A stretch of 64,000 nucleotides of DNA from Ailurus styani (lineage: Eukaryota > Chordata > Mammalia > Carnivora > Ailuridae), in assembly GCA_002007465.1 (NCBI GenBank), contig LNAC01000102.1:2566469-2630468 (forward strand). Reading direction: 5' to 3'. Shown one piece after another: positions 8,964 to 19,374 of the stretch (within the stretch, counting starts at the first letter, position 1; the number at the start of each line of letters is the position of its first letter). A model generated the notes under the pieces. The model did no database searches and was not told the DNA's origin. It saw only the letters and a list, made by a program, of their open reading frames with translations. Made by a program: the position numbers and the translations under genes.

Positions 8964-10971
8964 CTAATAGACATGACACTGAATTGGACTCTGAAAACAA
9001 GGCTTGCTTGCTTGCTTGTTTTTTGTTTTTTTGCCAGCTTTATTGCCTCACAAGTCATTTGGCTCTTTTGATCCTCAATTTATAATCCTCTTTATTCACT
9101 GATTCAACAAATAGCTGTAAGATTAACATATCTATGTTAGATATAGTAAGTGAAGGAAAAAAAGAAGTGCATTTCTTTAAAGAGTTCATCCTCACTACCT
9201 CAAACCTTCCAGACTTTGCTTTAGATAAATCAGATCAAACCAATCAGGTTCCACGTGCATAATACCAAATTCTAGCCCATGTTGCTTTTATTCCTAGCAC
9301 TAATCTGATGTACAACTCTGCCCTATATTTTCAGATCCCATGTTAATATATTGAAATTCATTGTTTTTTCCAAATAGTACCCTTATTTAGTGAGGGGAAA
9401 ATGTTTCTTAAAAGTAGTCAGTACTCCTTACTTACAATCTCAGAACTACCAGCAAATGACAAACTATACAACCCAACATATATATCTTTGGAGTTTGACA
9501 TGTAATTAATATATTTACCAAGTTCTTAGTCATCTATAGCACATAATCATAAACACTTATTAATCTGTTACCAGTCTATTGCTTAAGCTTATTTTCCCTC
9601 AAAAAAACAAAACAAAAACAAAAAACAAACTGCTGTTCGATAGTAGGAATTAAAATCATCATAGGAACTTAGGCTTTTAACCAAATTTTGGAAGTAATTT
9701 TGCTAAATAATGAAGGATGGGTATAGATTTCCTGCCCTCAGCTGATTACAATTAATGCTCTCCCTTGCAGACCCCCTAACAGACTGAATGTATGATACGA
9801 ACAGGGTTCATAATTATCCAAATCTTGTCCTGAATGGACATTAGGTAGGGGTATAGGTTGTCCTAAAGGTAAAGCACTGGGGTGAATATTTTTGGTTCAC
9901 AACTTCAGGATAAGAGAATAAATACTGGCCCTGTTAATGTGTTAATGATATCAGTCATAAAGGGTATGGTCTTACAAAAAATTATACAATCATATATTTC
10001 CTGTCACAAAATGTAAAAAAAATCTATCAATTTTTAAATGGTACAATAATAACCTGGTTTTCTAGGCATTATTCAGGATAATCCACCTTATTTAATCATG
10101 CCACCGATATTCAAACTAATATGTTTTGAAGTGAAAAAACTCTAAAATGCTATCGAGCTCAAGAGGTACAAACCTTCAAGCCAACTGGCAATGATACAAC
10201 TATGACTCTTCCCTGTGTATATTCCAAGAAATGTATGTTACTTAATAAATATTTAATATATTTCTAAAGGTCTATTGATTTTAAGCCCTGCGTATTTTCA
10301 AAATTTTATTTTTCTTATAAAGACATTGTAAAACATATGTTGAGAGAATAACCTTGTCATTCACTAGCATAAAGACCAATATCTAATTATTTTAAGATGA
10401 AGGAACATTTATTCCTTGAAGTTAATGTCCATTCCCATCTTACTGATAAACATATAAATACAGAACTTCGTGCACTAAACTTATAACAATAATTTTCTCC
10501 TGTTATATGTGCCCCAATCCTCATCTATTTATTTTTCTGTCCATTACTAACTCCTAACAATAAAGATTTCTCATTTATAAGAACAAGGAAAAACCAGCCC
10601 CCACACCATTCCTCCCTAGTCCTCACCAATATCTCTTAAGAACCATAGAATATGTTAGGTTTAGAATACTTTACTAAAATAATATATTCTTGTTACTGTA
10701 TTTCTGGTTTTATTTTCTGAGGCACTTCAATATACCTCCTGAGACTCATTGGGCTAGCTCTAAGAGTTCGGTTGCATTGGCCTCCAGTGGTCCCCAAACT
10801 TGGGTAATTCAGGTATCTGTGAAGCTTACTTTTGACTTGGACTCTCTGACCAATGCACCTGTAGCCTGTGGCATTTCTGTTCCTCAAAAATTCTCTAACT
10901 CACCAAATTTGCTTAGTTAAAATGTGTTCATTTGAAAAAAAAAAACAGCAACCTCCACTCAAACTGTCTTT
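8964..10971. other. Stretch without a supported gene
   Basis: About 2 kb of AT-rich sequence downstream of the gene end. Apart from short CTTG and A-rich/CAAAA runs (about 9003-9030 and 9600-9630), I see no exon, RNA gene or repeat that I can name. Confidence 0.5.
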
Positions 10972-10986
10972 AAAAAAATAAGAACA

Positions 10987-11096
10987 GGGCACTTGGGTGG
11001 CTCAGTGGATTAAGCCTCTGCCTTCGGCTCAGATCATGATCTCAGGGTCCTGGGATCAAGTCCCACATTAAAAAATAATAAAATAAATTAAAAAAT
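10987..11096 (+). mobile_element. 3'-truncated CAN-SINE with TSD
   Basis: The tRNA-like head (GGGCACTTGGGTGGCTCAGTGG) and TCATGATCTCAGGGTCCTGGGATCAAGTCCCACATT are present, but the TC-rich tail domain is missing and an A-rich tract follows directly. The 15-bp TSD AAAAAAATAAGAACA at 10972-10986 and 11097-11111 shows that it integrated in this short form or lost the middle afterwards. Confidence 0.92.
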
Positions 11097-11394
11097 AAAA
11101 AAATAAGAACAAATCACAACAGGGGGTTCATAACTAGAAGAGATTTCAGAATTGTTTGATGTAGCAGCTGAGCAATGTCTTGAGGGAACCAGATTCTTTC
11201 CATCTCTCCATTCACCTCTCCCTAGTGTAAGCTGCAGCTGGAATATCTGGTTATCAACCAGTTGTCATAAACAATTGGAGCTACATAGTTTCTTGTTCAA
11301 GACTGGCTAGGATGAAGTTGACTTCTTTTCGTGTAAGATTAAGGAAGAACTTTCCCAGATGCCTTCAGAAACCTCTTTTAGCATCTGTGGTTTA

Positions 11395-11455
11395 GCTCTA
11401 CGCATATATTCTCTCATTTAATTTTCACAATCTTATTAAATAGGTACTATTCTTT
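11395..11455 (-). repeat. Possible MIR fragment cut by L1
   Basis: 'ttctctcatttaattttcacaatcttattaaataggtactatt' resembles the MIR reverse complement and stops where the LINE-1 begins. Short, so tentative. Confidence 0.4.
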
Positions 11456-12298
11456 TTCTTTCTTTTTAAAATTTTAAATCCAGTATAGTTAAAATATAGT
11501 GTTTAGTTTCAAGTGTGCAATATAGTGATTCAACAATTCTATACATTACTCAGTACTCATCACAATAAGTGTACTCTTTCTCCTATTTCACCCATCCCCC
11601 ATGAATCTCCTCTCGGGTAACCATCAGTTTGTTCTCTATAGTTAAGAGTCTATTTTTAGGTTTCTTTTTTTCTTTGCTTTGTTTCTTAAATTCCACATAT
11701 GAGTGAAATAGTATGGTATTTGTCCTTCTCTGACTAACTCAAATCATTTAGCATTATACCTCTGGGTATCTCCATGTTGTTGCAAATGGCAAGAGTTCAT
11801 TCTTTTTTATGGCTGAGTAATATTCCCTTGTATACATATACCACTTCTTTTTTAGTCATTCATCTATGATGGACACCAGGGGTGCTTCCATAATTTGACT
11901 TTTGTAAATAATGCTGCAATAAACATAGGGGTGTATATATGGTTTGAATTAGTGTTCATAGTCTTTGTGTAAAGACCCAGTAGTGGAATTACTAGATCAT
12001 ATGGTAATTCTATTTTTAATTATGTGAGGAATCTCCATACCGTCTTCCACAGTGGCTGCACCAGTTTGCATTCCCACCATCAGTGCATGAGATTTCCTTT
12101 TTTATATACATGGTGGTCAACACTTGTTTCTCGTATTGTTGATTTTAGCCATTCTAATAGGTATGAGGTGATATCGCTATTGTGGTTTTGATTTGCATTT
12201 CCATGATAATGAGTGATGTTAAGCATCTTTACATTTGTCTTTGGCCATCAATATGTCTTCTTTGGAATGTCTCTTCACATCTTCTGCCCATTTTTTAA

Positions 12299-12511
12299 TT
12301 AGATTGTTTTCCGGGTGTTGTGTTGTGTAGGTTCTTTACCTATTTTGGATACTAACCCATTAACAGTTACGTCATTGGCAAATAACTTCTTCCATTCAGT
12401 AAGTTCTCTTTTAGTTTTGTTGATTATTTTCTTTGCTGTGCAGAAGCTTTTTATTTTGATGTAGCCCCAATAGTTTATTTTTACTTCTGTTTTCCTTGCC
12501 TCAAGAGACAT
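12299..12511 (-). pseudogene. LINE-1 ORF2 fragment (region downstream of RT)
   Basis: The minus-strand open frame contains YIKIKSFCTAKKIINKTKRE, a well-conserved L1 ORF2 block downstream of the RT, followed by a KIGKEPTQHNT-like remnant. It is a fragment only; stops and SINE insertions separate it from the RT piece at 14.2-14.4 kb. Confidence 0.88.
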
Positions 12512-12518
12512 CTTTAGA

Positions 12519-12704
12519 GGGACGCCTGGGTGGCTCAGCTGTTAAGCATCTGCCTTTGGCTCACGATTGGTCCCAGGGTCCTGGGATCAAGCCCTGCATC
12601 GGGCTCTCTGCTCAGCTGGAAGCCTGCTTCTCCCTCTCCCACTCCCCCTGCTTATATTCCCTATCTTGCTCTGTCTGTCTGTCAAATAAATAAATAAAAT
12701 CTTT
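12519..12704 (+). mobile_element. CAN-SINE, first of a head-to-tail pair
   Basis: Full-length copy (GGGACGCCTGGGTGGCTCAG to AAATAAATAAATAAAATCTTT) in the L1. A second SINE follows with no spacer, so this copy has no poly(A) of its own. The middle is of the CACTCCCCCTGCTTATATTCCC type, different from its neighbour, so the pair is not a simple tandem duplication. Confidence 0.93.
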
Positions 12705-12890
12705 GGGACACCTGGGTGGCTCAGTGGGTTAAGCCTCTGCCTTCGGCTCAGGTCATGATCTCAGGGTCCTAGGATCAAGCCCCACGTTGGGCTCTCTGCT
12801 CAGCAGGGAGCCTGCTTCCCCACCCCACCCCTGCTTACCTCTCTGCCTACTTGTGATCTCTCTCTCTCTGTCAAATAAATAAATAAAATC

Positions 12891-12902
<12 letters not shown>
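12705..12902 (+). mobile_element. CAN-SINE, second of a head-to-tail pair
   Basis: Begins GGGACACCTGGGTGGCTCAGTGGGTTAAGCC directly at the AAAATCTTT end of the preceding copy and has the CTACTTGTGATCTCTCTC middle of the younger subtype. It ends in an A tract, then a (GA)n run at 12902-12927. The usual explanation is insertion into the A-rich tail of the earlier SINE. Confidence 0.93.
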
Positions 12903-12926
<24 letters not shown>

Positions 12927-12927
12927 C
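12902..12927. repeat. (GA)n microsatellite at a SINE tail
   Basis: About 12 GA units directly after the SINE poly(A), leading into L1 'gagacatatctagg' sequence. Probably expanded from the short GAGA of the insertion site. Confidence 0.85.
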
Positions 12928-13823
12928 ATATCTAGGAAAATATTGCTATGGCTGATTTCAGAGAAATTACCACCTGTGCTCTTTTCTAGGATTTTTATGG
13001 TATCTTGTCTCACGTTAGGTTCTTAATTCATTTTGAGGTGTTTTTTTTTTTGTTTTGTTTTGTTTTGTTTTTGTGCTTGGTGTAAGAAAGGTGTCCAATT
13101 TTATTCTTTTGCATGTTGCTGTCTAGTTTTTCCAGCACCATTTGTTGAAGCGACATTATGTTTCTCTCACTATATATTCTTGCCTCCTTAATTGAAGATT
13201 AATTGACCATATAATCATGGGTTTATTTCTGCGCTCTCTGTTCTGTTTTGTTGATCTATGTGTCTATTTTTGTGCCAGTACCATACTATTTTGATTATGA
13301 CAGCTTTGTAGTGTACCTTGAAATCTGGGATTGTGACACCTCCAGCTTTATTCTTTTTCAGGATTGCTTTGGCTATTCACTGTCTTCATGGCTCCATACA
13401 AATTTAGGATTATTTTTTCTAGATCTGTGAAAAATGCTGTTGATATTTGGATAGGGATTGCATTGAACCTGTGGATTGCTTTGGGTAATATGGACATTTG
13501 AACATTTGTTCATCCAATTTATGAACATGTAATGTCTTTACATTTGTCTGTATCATCTTTAATTTCTTTCATCATTTTCTATAGTTTTCAGAGTATATGT
13601 CTTTCACTTCCTTGGCTAAGTTTATTCCTAGGTATTCTATTTTTTTATGTAATTTTAAAAGTTTTTCTTAATTTATTTTCTAAATTTATTATTTTCTTAA
13701 TTTATCTTTCTACTACTTCATTATTAGTGTATAGAAATACAACAAATTTCTGTATATTAAGTTTGTATCCTGTAACTTTAGTGAATTTCTGTATCAGTTC
13801 TAGTAATTTTTGGTGGAGTCTTT

Positions 13824-14034
13824 TGTTTTTAATTTTTTCTTAAGATTTTATTTATTTATTTGAGAGAGAGTGCATGAGAGGAGAGAGATCAGAGGGAGAA
13901 GCAGACTCCCCACTGAGCAGGGAGCCCAATGCAGTACCCATGCAGGATTCAATGCAGGACTCGATCCCGGGACTCCAGGATCATGACCTGAGCTGCAGGC
14001 AGCTGCCCAACCAACTGAGTCACCCAGGCGCCCA
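13824..14034 (-). mobile_element. CAN-SINE (older subtype) in L1, clear TSD
   Basis: Reverse-complement copy lacking the ACAAGTAGGCAG middle; it has AGTGCATGAGAGGAGAGAGATCAGAGGG instead and GGTCACCCAGGCGCCC-type end. The TSD TTTGGTGGAGTCTTT lies at 13809-13823 and 14035-14049. It contains an internal near-duplication (atgcagtacccatgcaggattcaatgcaggactcgat). Confidence 0.93.
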
Positions 14035-14205
14035 TTTGGTGGAGTCTTTAGGGTTTTCTACATATAGTATCTTGTCATCTGCAAATAGTGAAAGTTATAC
14101 TTCTTCCTTTCCACTGTGGATGTCTTTTATTTCTTTTCCTTGGCTTATTGCTGTGGCTAGGACTTCCATTATTATGTTGAATACAAGTAATGAGAGTGAA
14201 CATCT

Positions 14206-14436
14206 TTATGTTGTTCCTGATCTTAGGGGACACATTCTCAGTTTTTTACCATTGAGTAAGATGTTAGCTGTGGGGTTTTCATATATGACCTTTATTATAT
14301 TGAGGTATGTTCCCTCTAAACCAACTTTGTTGAGGGTTTTTATCATGCATGGATGTTGTACTTTATCAAATGCTTTTTGTGCATCTATTGAAATGATCAT
14401 ATGGTTTTTCTCCTTTCTCTCGTTGATGTGATGTAG
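14206..14436 (-). pseudogene. LINE-1 ORF2 reverse-transcriptase fragment
   Basis: Minus-strand translation reads [20 protein letters not shown], the L1 RT palm segment, followed by [15 protein letters not shown] and NILLNGKKL, ending near PLRSGT. The family normally has [10 protein letters not shown]; the E-to-Q change and the downstream breaks show a decayed copy. The open frame runs on past 14436 into non-L1 sequence by chance. Confidence 0.92.
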
Positions 14437-14812
14437 TGTTGAAACAAATTTTGGGGCCTGAGGTGGAGCTGCCCAGGGTGCCATGTCAACCACTTAGATA
14501 ACTTTTGTACTTCTGTAAATGCTTCACCTTGATCAGAAATGTAGCATATTCAGTCAGACAATCCCCAATCCCCAACCCAACTCTGGGCTCTATACTTATT
14601 TCCTTGTTCCTTCTCATCCCAAACAAGTTTAACCTGTGGCTCCAGTCAGTCAGATATTTTCGATTTCCTTCTTCCTTGTTCATTATTCTTCATCTTATAA
14701 AAGCTTCTTGCCTTGGCCCCATCTGGCAGTTTTCTGAAGGAAGACTTTCTTACTTCATGAAATGTTAAATAAAGTATATTTGTACCACCCAAATTGTCTT
14801 CTTTTTTTTAAC
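14437..14812 (+). mobile_element. Probable solo LTR of an endogenous retrovirus
   Basis: A roughly 376-bp block with LTR anatomy: starts TGTTGAAACAAATTTTGGGG, has TATAAAA in 'cttataaaagcttcttgcc' at about 14696, an AATAAA signal at about 14768 and a T-rich end ...TTTAACA. It abuts the broken L1, whose sequence does not resume afterwards, and I see no matching TSD. Family is inferred as ERV1-like; no retroviral coding sequence is present. Confidence 0.5.
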
Positions 14813-14814
14813 AT

Positions 14815-16425
14815 CAGGAATATTTAGGTATAATTAGTAATGAGATAAGTACCGAGTGAAAAACAAAACCAACAAAGAAATTGATTAGAAAAACCAAATG
14901 GTAAGAGTACAATCAAAAACAATTTGAGAATGAAAAAAATGCAGTAATTATGCAATCTGAAAGACTGAGAGAATGAATTAAATGATTATTTTAATGGAAA
15001 AAAATTACTTTTACATAGATAGTTTATCCACCCTGAGGTTTGATAGAATATATATCATGAAGGAGAAATTTGCAAGAACCAAAATGTTAACATTAAAATA
15101 TATGTGAGGTTTTCCCAGCAATAGCTTTATGGAGCGAGGGATAAATTTCAGAAGTTTCCTGAAGGGAAAAGTAAATTTAGTTAAGTAAGATGAATGAAAA
15201 ATGATCAAAGTTTCCACTGATTTGCTTGCTTGAAGGCAGTAACAATAATGGATGGGAAAGATGAGAAGAGGAACTGAGTAGAATCTTTTTTTTTTTTTTC
15301 GTTTATGGACAGACACACAACATGCGACTTTGTTCACATGATAGCTAAAAGAAGTCAAACTTATAAGAGTAAAATTAATGTGGGCCGTGTACCGTTGTGA
15401 TTAAAGCCAATCAGACAAGAAAATCACAAGCTTTGGTTTAAAAGATTTCACTTAAAACTTTTAGTTTAGAAGATTAGCTGACACAAAGTAAGCATCCAGA
15501 TTACAGAATGGAAAAAAAATAGTAGAGATGACAAAAACAACAGAAATTAAAGGGAAAAAAGACAAAGGTACTAGGGAAAACTTTAAAACTGTGTTGCACT
15601 TGAAATCAGAATATTCTAAATCAGAATAGTTTGGGATTACTATTCACCAAACTTACTACTAAAGAAGTTTTTATAACAGCAAAACACATAAGGAATGTAG
15701 CCGATTTAAAAGTTTCTATCAATAGAATAGTTACCATTAAGACACAATAACTTTGTTTGGGAGAACTTCTCTTTGAAAAAAGAGACATTATAGCTGCTTG
15801 TTTGCCATTATAACAGACTCTTTATGTTCATGTCAATCAAATCACAGAAGTTCTCAGAGGTTCCCGCAAAATATAGTTCTCAATTTATGGATGCCAGTTT
15901 ATGTTAAATCTTGTCATCTTAAATAAAATCTCCAAAAATCAGGTAAACATTCTATCATTTCAGATTGGAAGCAAACTACTGAATTGTTTAAAAAAATATG
16001 TTTACAGGGGACTGGAAAGTTTATTCTGTGGTATTTTATGAATTTAGCTTTTTTTGGTCAACTTTATTAGACTGATGGGGGAAACTCTGACAACCCCTCT
16101 GGCAATGATTATGGATTTGATATGCTATATTTGTTGAATATTCCAATATTCCACACAAGTTATTAACAGCAGCCCAGAATGTAATATCCTTGTAGTATTG
16201 CTTCAGTGATTTTTTTCACATAAAGATTTTATGAACTTCGAAGTAAAACTGATATGCTATTGGCATTTTCTCTCTTCTAATGTAAAAAATTGGGGGGGGG
16301 AGAGCAGAAAACACAATTTAGAAGTAGTGTTACAGTCGATAATATTTGCAAGAACTGGCAATTCTAAATATTCAAATTATGATCATTAGTTACTTGTTTA
16401 TAATGGTAATAATGATAACTTTAAA
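14815..16425. other. Stretch without a supported gene
   Basis: A-rich, AT-rich sequence with no named repeat. A minus-strand open frame of 115 codons at 15011-15358 includes a K-run from the T tract at about 15285 and has no protein-like domain. A G8 run lies at about 16293. Confidence 0.5.
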
Positions 16426-16429
16426 AACG

Positions 16430-16560
16430 AGTCCATTGTTATACATGCTTTCCTCTTGCCCCCCACAAATTATTATCTTACTTGTTTTACATGCAGGAAA
16501 CTAAAGTGTCAAGTGATTTGTCTAGGGTCACTCATGCATTTTCAAATTGAATAATTTATG
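16430..16560 (-). repeat. MIR SINE fragment
   Basis: 'tattatcttacttgttttacatgcaggaaactaaagtgtcaagtgatttgtctagggtcactcatgca' matches the MIR reverse-complement order (tattatccccattttacagatgaggaaact...aaggtcacacagc). Confidence 0.7.
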
Positions 16561-17253
16561 TGGTTTGCAAAGCAATCACCAGAGATTATAATTAAAAACA
16601 CTCTTCAATGGTTATGGAAGTTCATAGTTTAATTATATACACATATCCACAGATCCTTTTGCACGAATAATTTAGTCATCTCAGCAGAGTGGCTTATTCT
16701 GGTAGTTAGAGAAACGAGAGCCAGTTTCAATTGTAATTGTAATGGCACGTTCTGGAGAAATTCCTTGTGTAATAGCATTTCCTAAATTAATAGAAGACGA
16801 CAATATTTCATCAGTTAGTACCTGAGGATTCCAGAGTATTCTTTTGCCATTCTGAGATGCTGGTGGGGGAGTATCTTAGCTCTTTGTGCAGAAATTCTTC
16901 TTTACTCAGAGCTAATGATTGGAAAACATTAGGGCCTATATGTTTCCTTTGCTTCTCAAAACAAAAGCCGTTCTAAAATATTTTTTATTTTCATTTTTAG
17001 TGTTAATATACTTGTCAGTCAGCATATTATTACTATTGAAGCAGCATTTCCACATCGAAAGATATAGTAAAATATGTGGGGGCTGAAAAGCTATGTATGC
17101 TCATCACAACATGTTAATAATGTAAAAAAACAAACAAAACACCTAAATGTGTTACAAGAGAGTGGCTAAATTATGAGAACCCTAAACCATAGAATATTAT
17201 TCCACCATGAAAAATAATGTAAAAATCTTTTTGCGATATAGAATAATTCTTAT

Positions 17254-17475
17254 TTTTTTAAAAGATTTTATTTATTTATTTGACACAGAGAGAGATCACA
17301 AGTAGGTAGAGAGGCAGGCAGAGAGAGAGGAGGAGGAAGCAGGCTCCCCGCTGAGCAGGGAGACCAATGCGGGGCTCAATGCGGGGCTCAATGCTGGGCT
17401 CGATCCCAGGACCCTGAGGTCATGACCTGAGCTGAAGGCAGAGGCTTTAACCCACTGAGCCACCCAGGTGCCCCA
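17254..17475 (-). mobile_element. CAN-SINE with internal tandem expansion
   Basis: Reverse-complement copy ending GCCACCCAGGTGCCCC, with an imperfect TSD around 'aataattctta' (about 17242-17252 and 17478-17488). At about 17366-17403 the unit 'caatgcggggct' occurs three times (the last with a 'ctg' change), so the element is longer than its neighbours. Confidence 0.93.
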
Positions 17476-17488
17476 TAATAATTCTTAG

Positions 17489-18310
17489 AATTCAGTATGT
17501 ATTATTAGTGAAAACCAGGGGTTCAAAGTAAATATATACAGCATGACCTAAACCATGGTAAAAATGATGTGCCTAAATAAAATATTAGAAACACTGTTAA
17601 CACTCTTTTGTTAATAGAGTTTGTTTAAAGTGGTAGGAATTGTGAATGATCATCACTTTTGTCTCTGTACTTATCTGGATTTCCAAATTGCATCTGACTG
17701 GCATGCATTTCATTTATAATCAGAAACACATACTACTCTTTGGAAATGACTATTGCTCTTGATTTAAACTTTCAAAAAGTGAATCAGAGTTTTTTCTTTG
17801 CTAGTATTCATATTCAGGACCAGCCATTCCTGTAACTACACATAATTTCAGTTCCTCCTCAATGCAGAAAATGAGAGGCAAAAGCAAAGAAAGTCATAAT
17901 TATTGTTATTTTCTATAAGATCATTTTATCCTTAATGCTTCTTGAACACTTTCAAAAAGCGTGGGTCTTCACGAAGTCTGAAACATGGCGTGAATGATGC
18001 ACAAAAGGAAAACAAAATGTGTTTCGTATCTAGAGAATACGGATTTCGTGCTCTCCTTCCCCTGAGTTACTTACATAGTTTACTTTGCAATATGAGTTTT
18101 GTTTCAAGGACATAAGGCAGGAATTTCTGTTTTAAAATTCACATAAAATTTAGGAAATTTTGAAGTTTTTAGAAGAAAATCAGTAACTACAAAACACAAC
18201 ACATAATTATATGCAAGAAATTAAGTAAAAGCTTGTATTCCTCTTTGCACAGAGAGAGAAATTTTATGTAAATATTATTGCATTGTGAATGTCAACCTGA
18301 CATTCCTCCT
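17489..18310. other. Stretch without a supported gene
   Basis: No exon or repeat that I can name. The text 'cgtgggtcttcacgaagtctgaaacatggcgtgaatgatgc' around 17960 is a little richer in CpG than its surroundings, but no feature follows from it. Confidence 0.45.
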
Positions 18311-18325
18311 TTTCTGTATTAGTTC

Positions 18326-18864
18326 TGTTGTGGGGTTGCAGGGTTCTTGTCTCACAGAGTCAAAGAATGAATCTCACGGACAATGGGGTGAAGTGAAGTG
18401 AAAGTTTATTAAAGGAAGGTGAGAACCAAAGGGAAAGGAAAGGAAAGGAAGGGAAGGGAAGGGAAGGGAAGGGAAGGGAAGGGAAAGGAAAAGAAAGGAA
18501 AGGCGTTCTCTAGAGTGATGGGGTCCCATATAGGTTGCCATTGAGGGTTTTTATGGTTGGTCTTTTATAGAAAACTGATCACGGAACTTGGTAAATGTCT
18601 TGTCTATAATATTTAAGACAAACAAAGTGGATGGGTAAATGTAATGAAAATATCTCATCTGAATTTAGAACAAACAAGGTGGATTTATTATGTTCCCTTC
18701 TTTCTGGTTAATACCTTGCCTATAGCCTTTCTCCACAACTGGGATTTCTGTGAGCCTGGTTATGTAGCCCTCTGCATGAGCCTAGTCACTCTGCCCCTTA
18801 CCTGTCTCTCCCTACCCAGCGTCTCCTCCTGTCCCTTACTCAGTTTCTTCATCCTATCTTAACA
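18326..18864 (-). mobile_element. Probable ERV1-type solo LTR inserted in MLT1
   Basis: In reverse complement this block contains AATAAACTTTCACTTCACTTC and 'tgtccgtgagattcattctttgactctgtgagacaagaaccctgc', a pattern typical of gammaretrovirus-like U5 sequence. Its edges (TG..., ...CA) fall where the surrounding MLT1 LTR is interrupted. A homopurine GGAAA-rich tract sits inside. Exact ends and the TSD are uncertain, and no retroviral gene is present. Confidence 0.6.
18427..18505. repeat. Homopurine (GGAAA/GGGAA)n tract
   Basis: A run of about 79 purines built from GGAAA then GGGAA units. All purine on the + strand, it meets the sequence requirement for triplex-prone DNA. A homopyrimidine counterpart lies about 0.8 kb to the right. 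Confidence 0.95.
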
Positions 18865-19289
18865 AATTAGTACATACTTAGTGGCTTAAAATAACAGGAA
18901 CTTATTCTCTCACAGTTCGGGAGGCTGGGAGTTTGAAATCAAGTTGTAGGCAGAGTCACACCCCTTCTTAAGGCTCTTGAGAAGCATCCTGCCTTGCCTT
19001 TCCCTAGTTTTGGGTGGTTGCCAGCAATCTTTGTAGCAGTCCTTGGAGATCTCAGGCTTGTGGCATTAGCGCTACAATTTCTGCCTCTTTCCTCACATGG
19101 CTGTCTTCCCTCTGTGTCTGTGTCCAAAATTTCTCCTTCTAATCCACCCAGTCTAATCCAGTATGACCTCATCTTGACTTGGTACATCTGCAAATACTCT
19201 CTTTTCCAATAGGTCACATTCATGGGTAACAGGGATTATGACTTCAACATATCTTTTCTGCGGACACAGATCAAACTGTATCACCCCTC

Positions 19290-19374
19290 TTTCCCTTTTG
19301 CCTTTCCTCCCTCTCTTTCCTCCTTCCACCTTCCTTCCTTCCTTCTTTCTTCCTTCCTTCCTTCCTTCCTTCCA
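19290..19374. repeat. Homopyrimidine (CTTC)n-rich tract
   Basis: A TTCC/CTTT-rich stretch with few purines, including about eight consecutive CTTC units at 19342-19372. It follows the MLT1-like LTR. It codes for nothing credible on either strand. Confidence 0.93.

Larger units (their letters stand above)
11463..14436 (-). mobile_element. 5'-truncated LINE-1, interrupted by three CAN-SINEs
   Basis: The + strand shows the reverse complement of an L1 3' UTR and ORF2: 'ccacatatgagtgaaatagtatgg', 'ggctgagtaatattcccttgtatacatataccac', 'aataatgctgcaataaacatagg', 'ttttgattatgacagctttgtagt'. Reverse-strand translation gives broken pieces of the ORF2 protein, including reverse-transcriptase residues. 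CAN-SINEs at 12519-12704, 12705-12902 and 13824-14034 are inserted. The element stops within the RT domain, so it is 5'-truncated and dead. Confidence 0.93.
18315..19256 (-). mobile_element. MLT1-like LTR (MaLR), split by another LTR
   Basis: The right part reads 'aacaaattagtacatacttagtggcttaaaataacaggaacttattctctcacagttcgggaggctggg' through 'ggtaacagggattatgacttcaacatatc', the reverse complement of a MaLR/MLT1-type LTR. The missing left end appears as 'ctgtattagttct' at 18315-18326, before the inserted LTR. Ancient element, not coding. Confidence 0.75.

Noticed and set aside
13532..13843. 103-codon + frame in the L1
   Set aside because: Antisense of L1 ORF2; hydrophobic text from a T-rich strand.
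14486..14768. Open frames on both strands in the 14.5-14.8 kb block
   Set aside because: They fall in a probable solo LTR and carry no retroviral protein motif.
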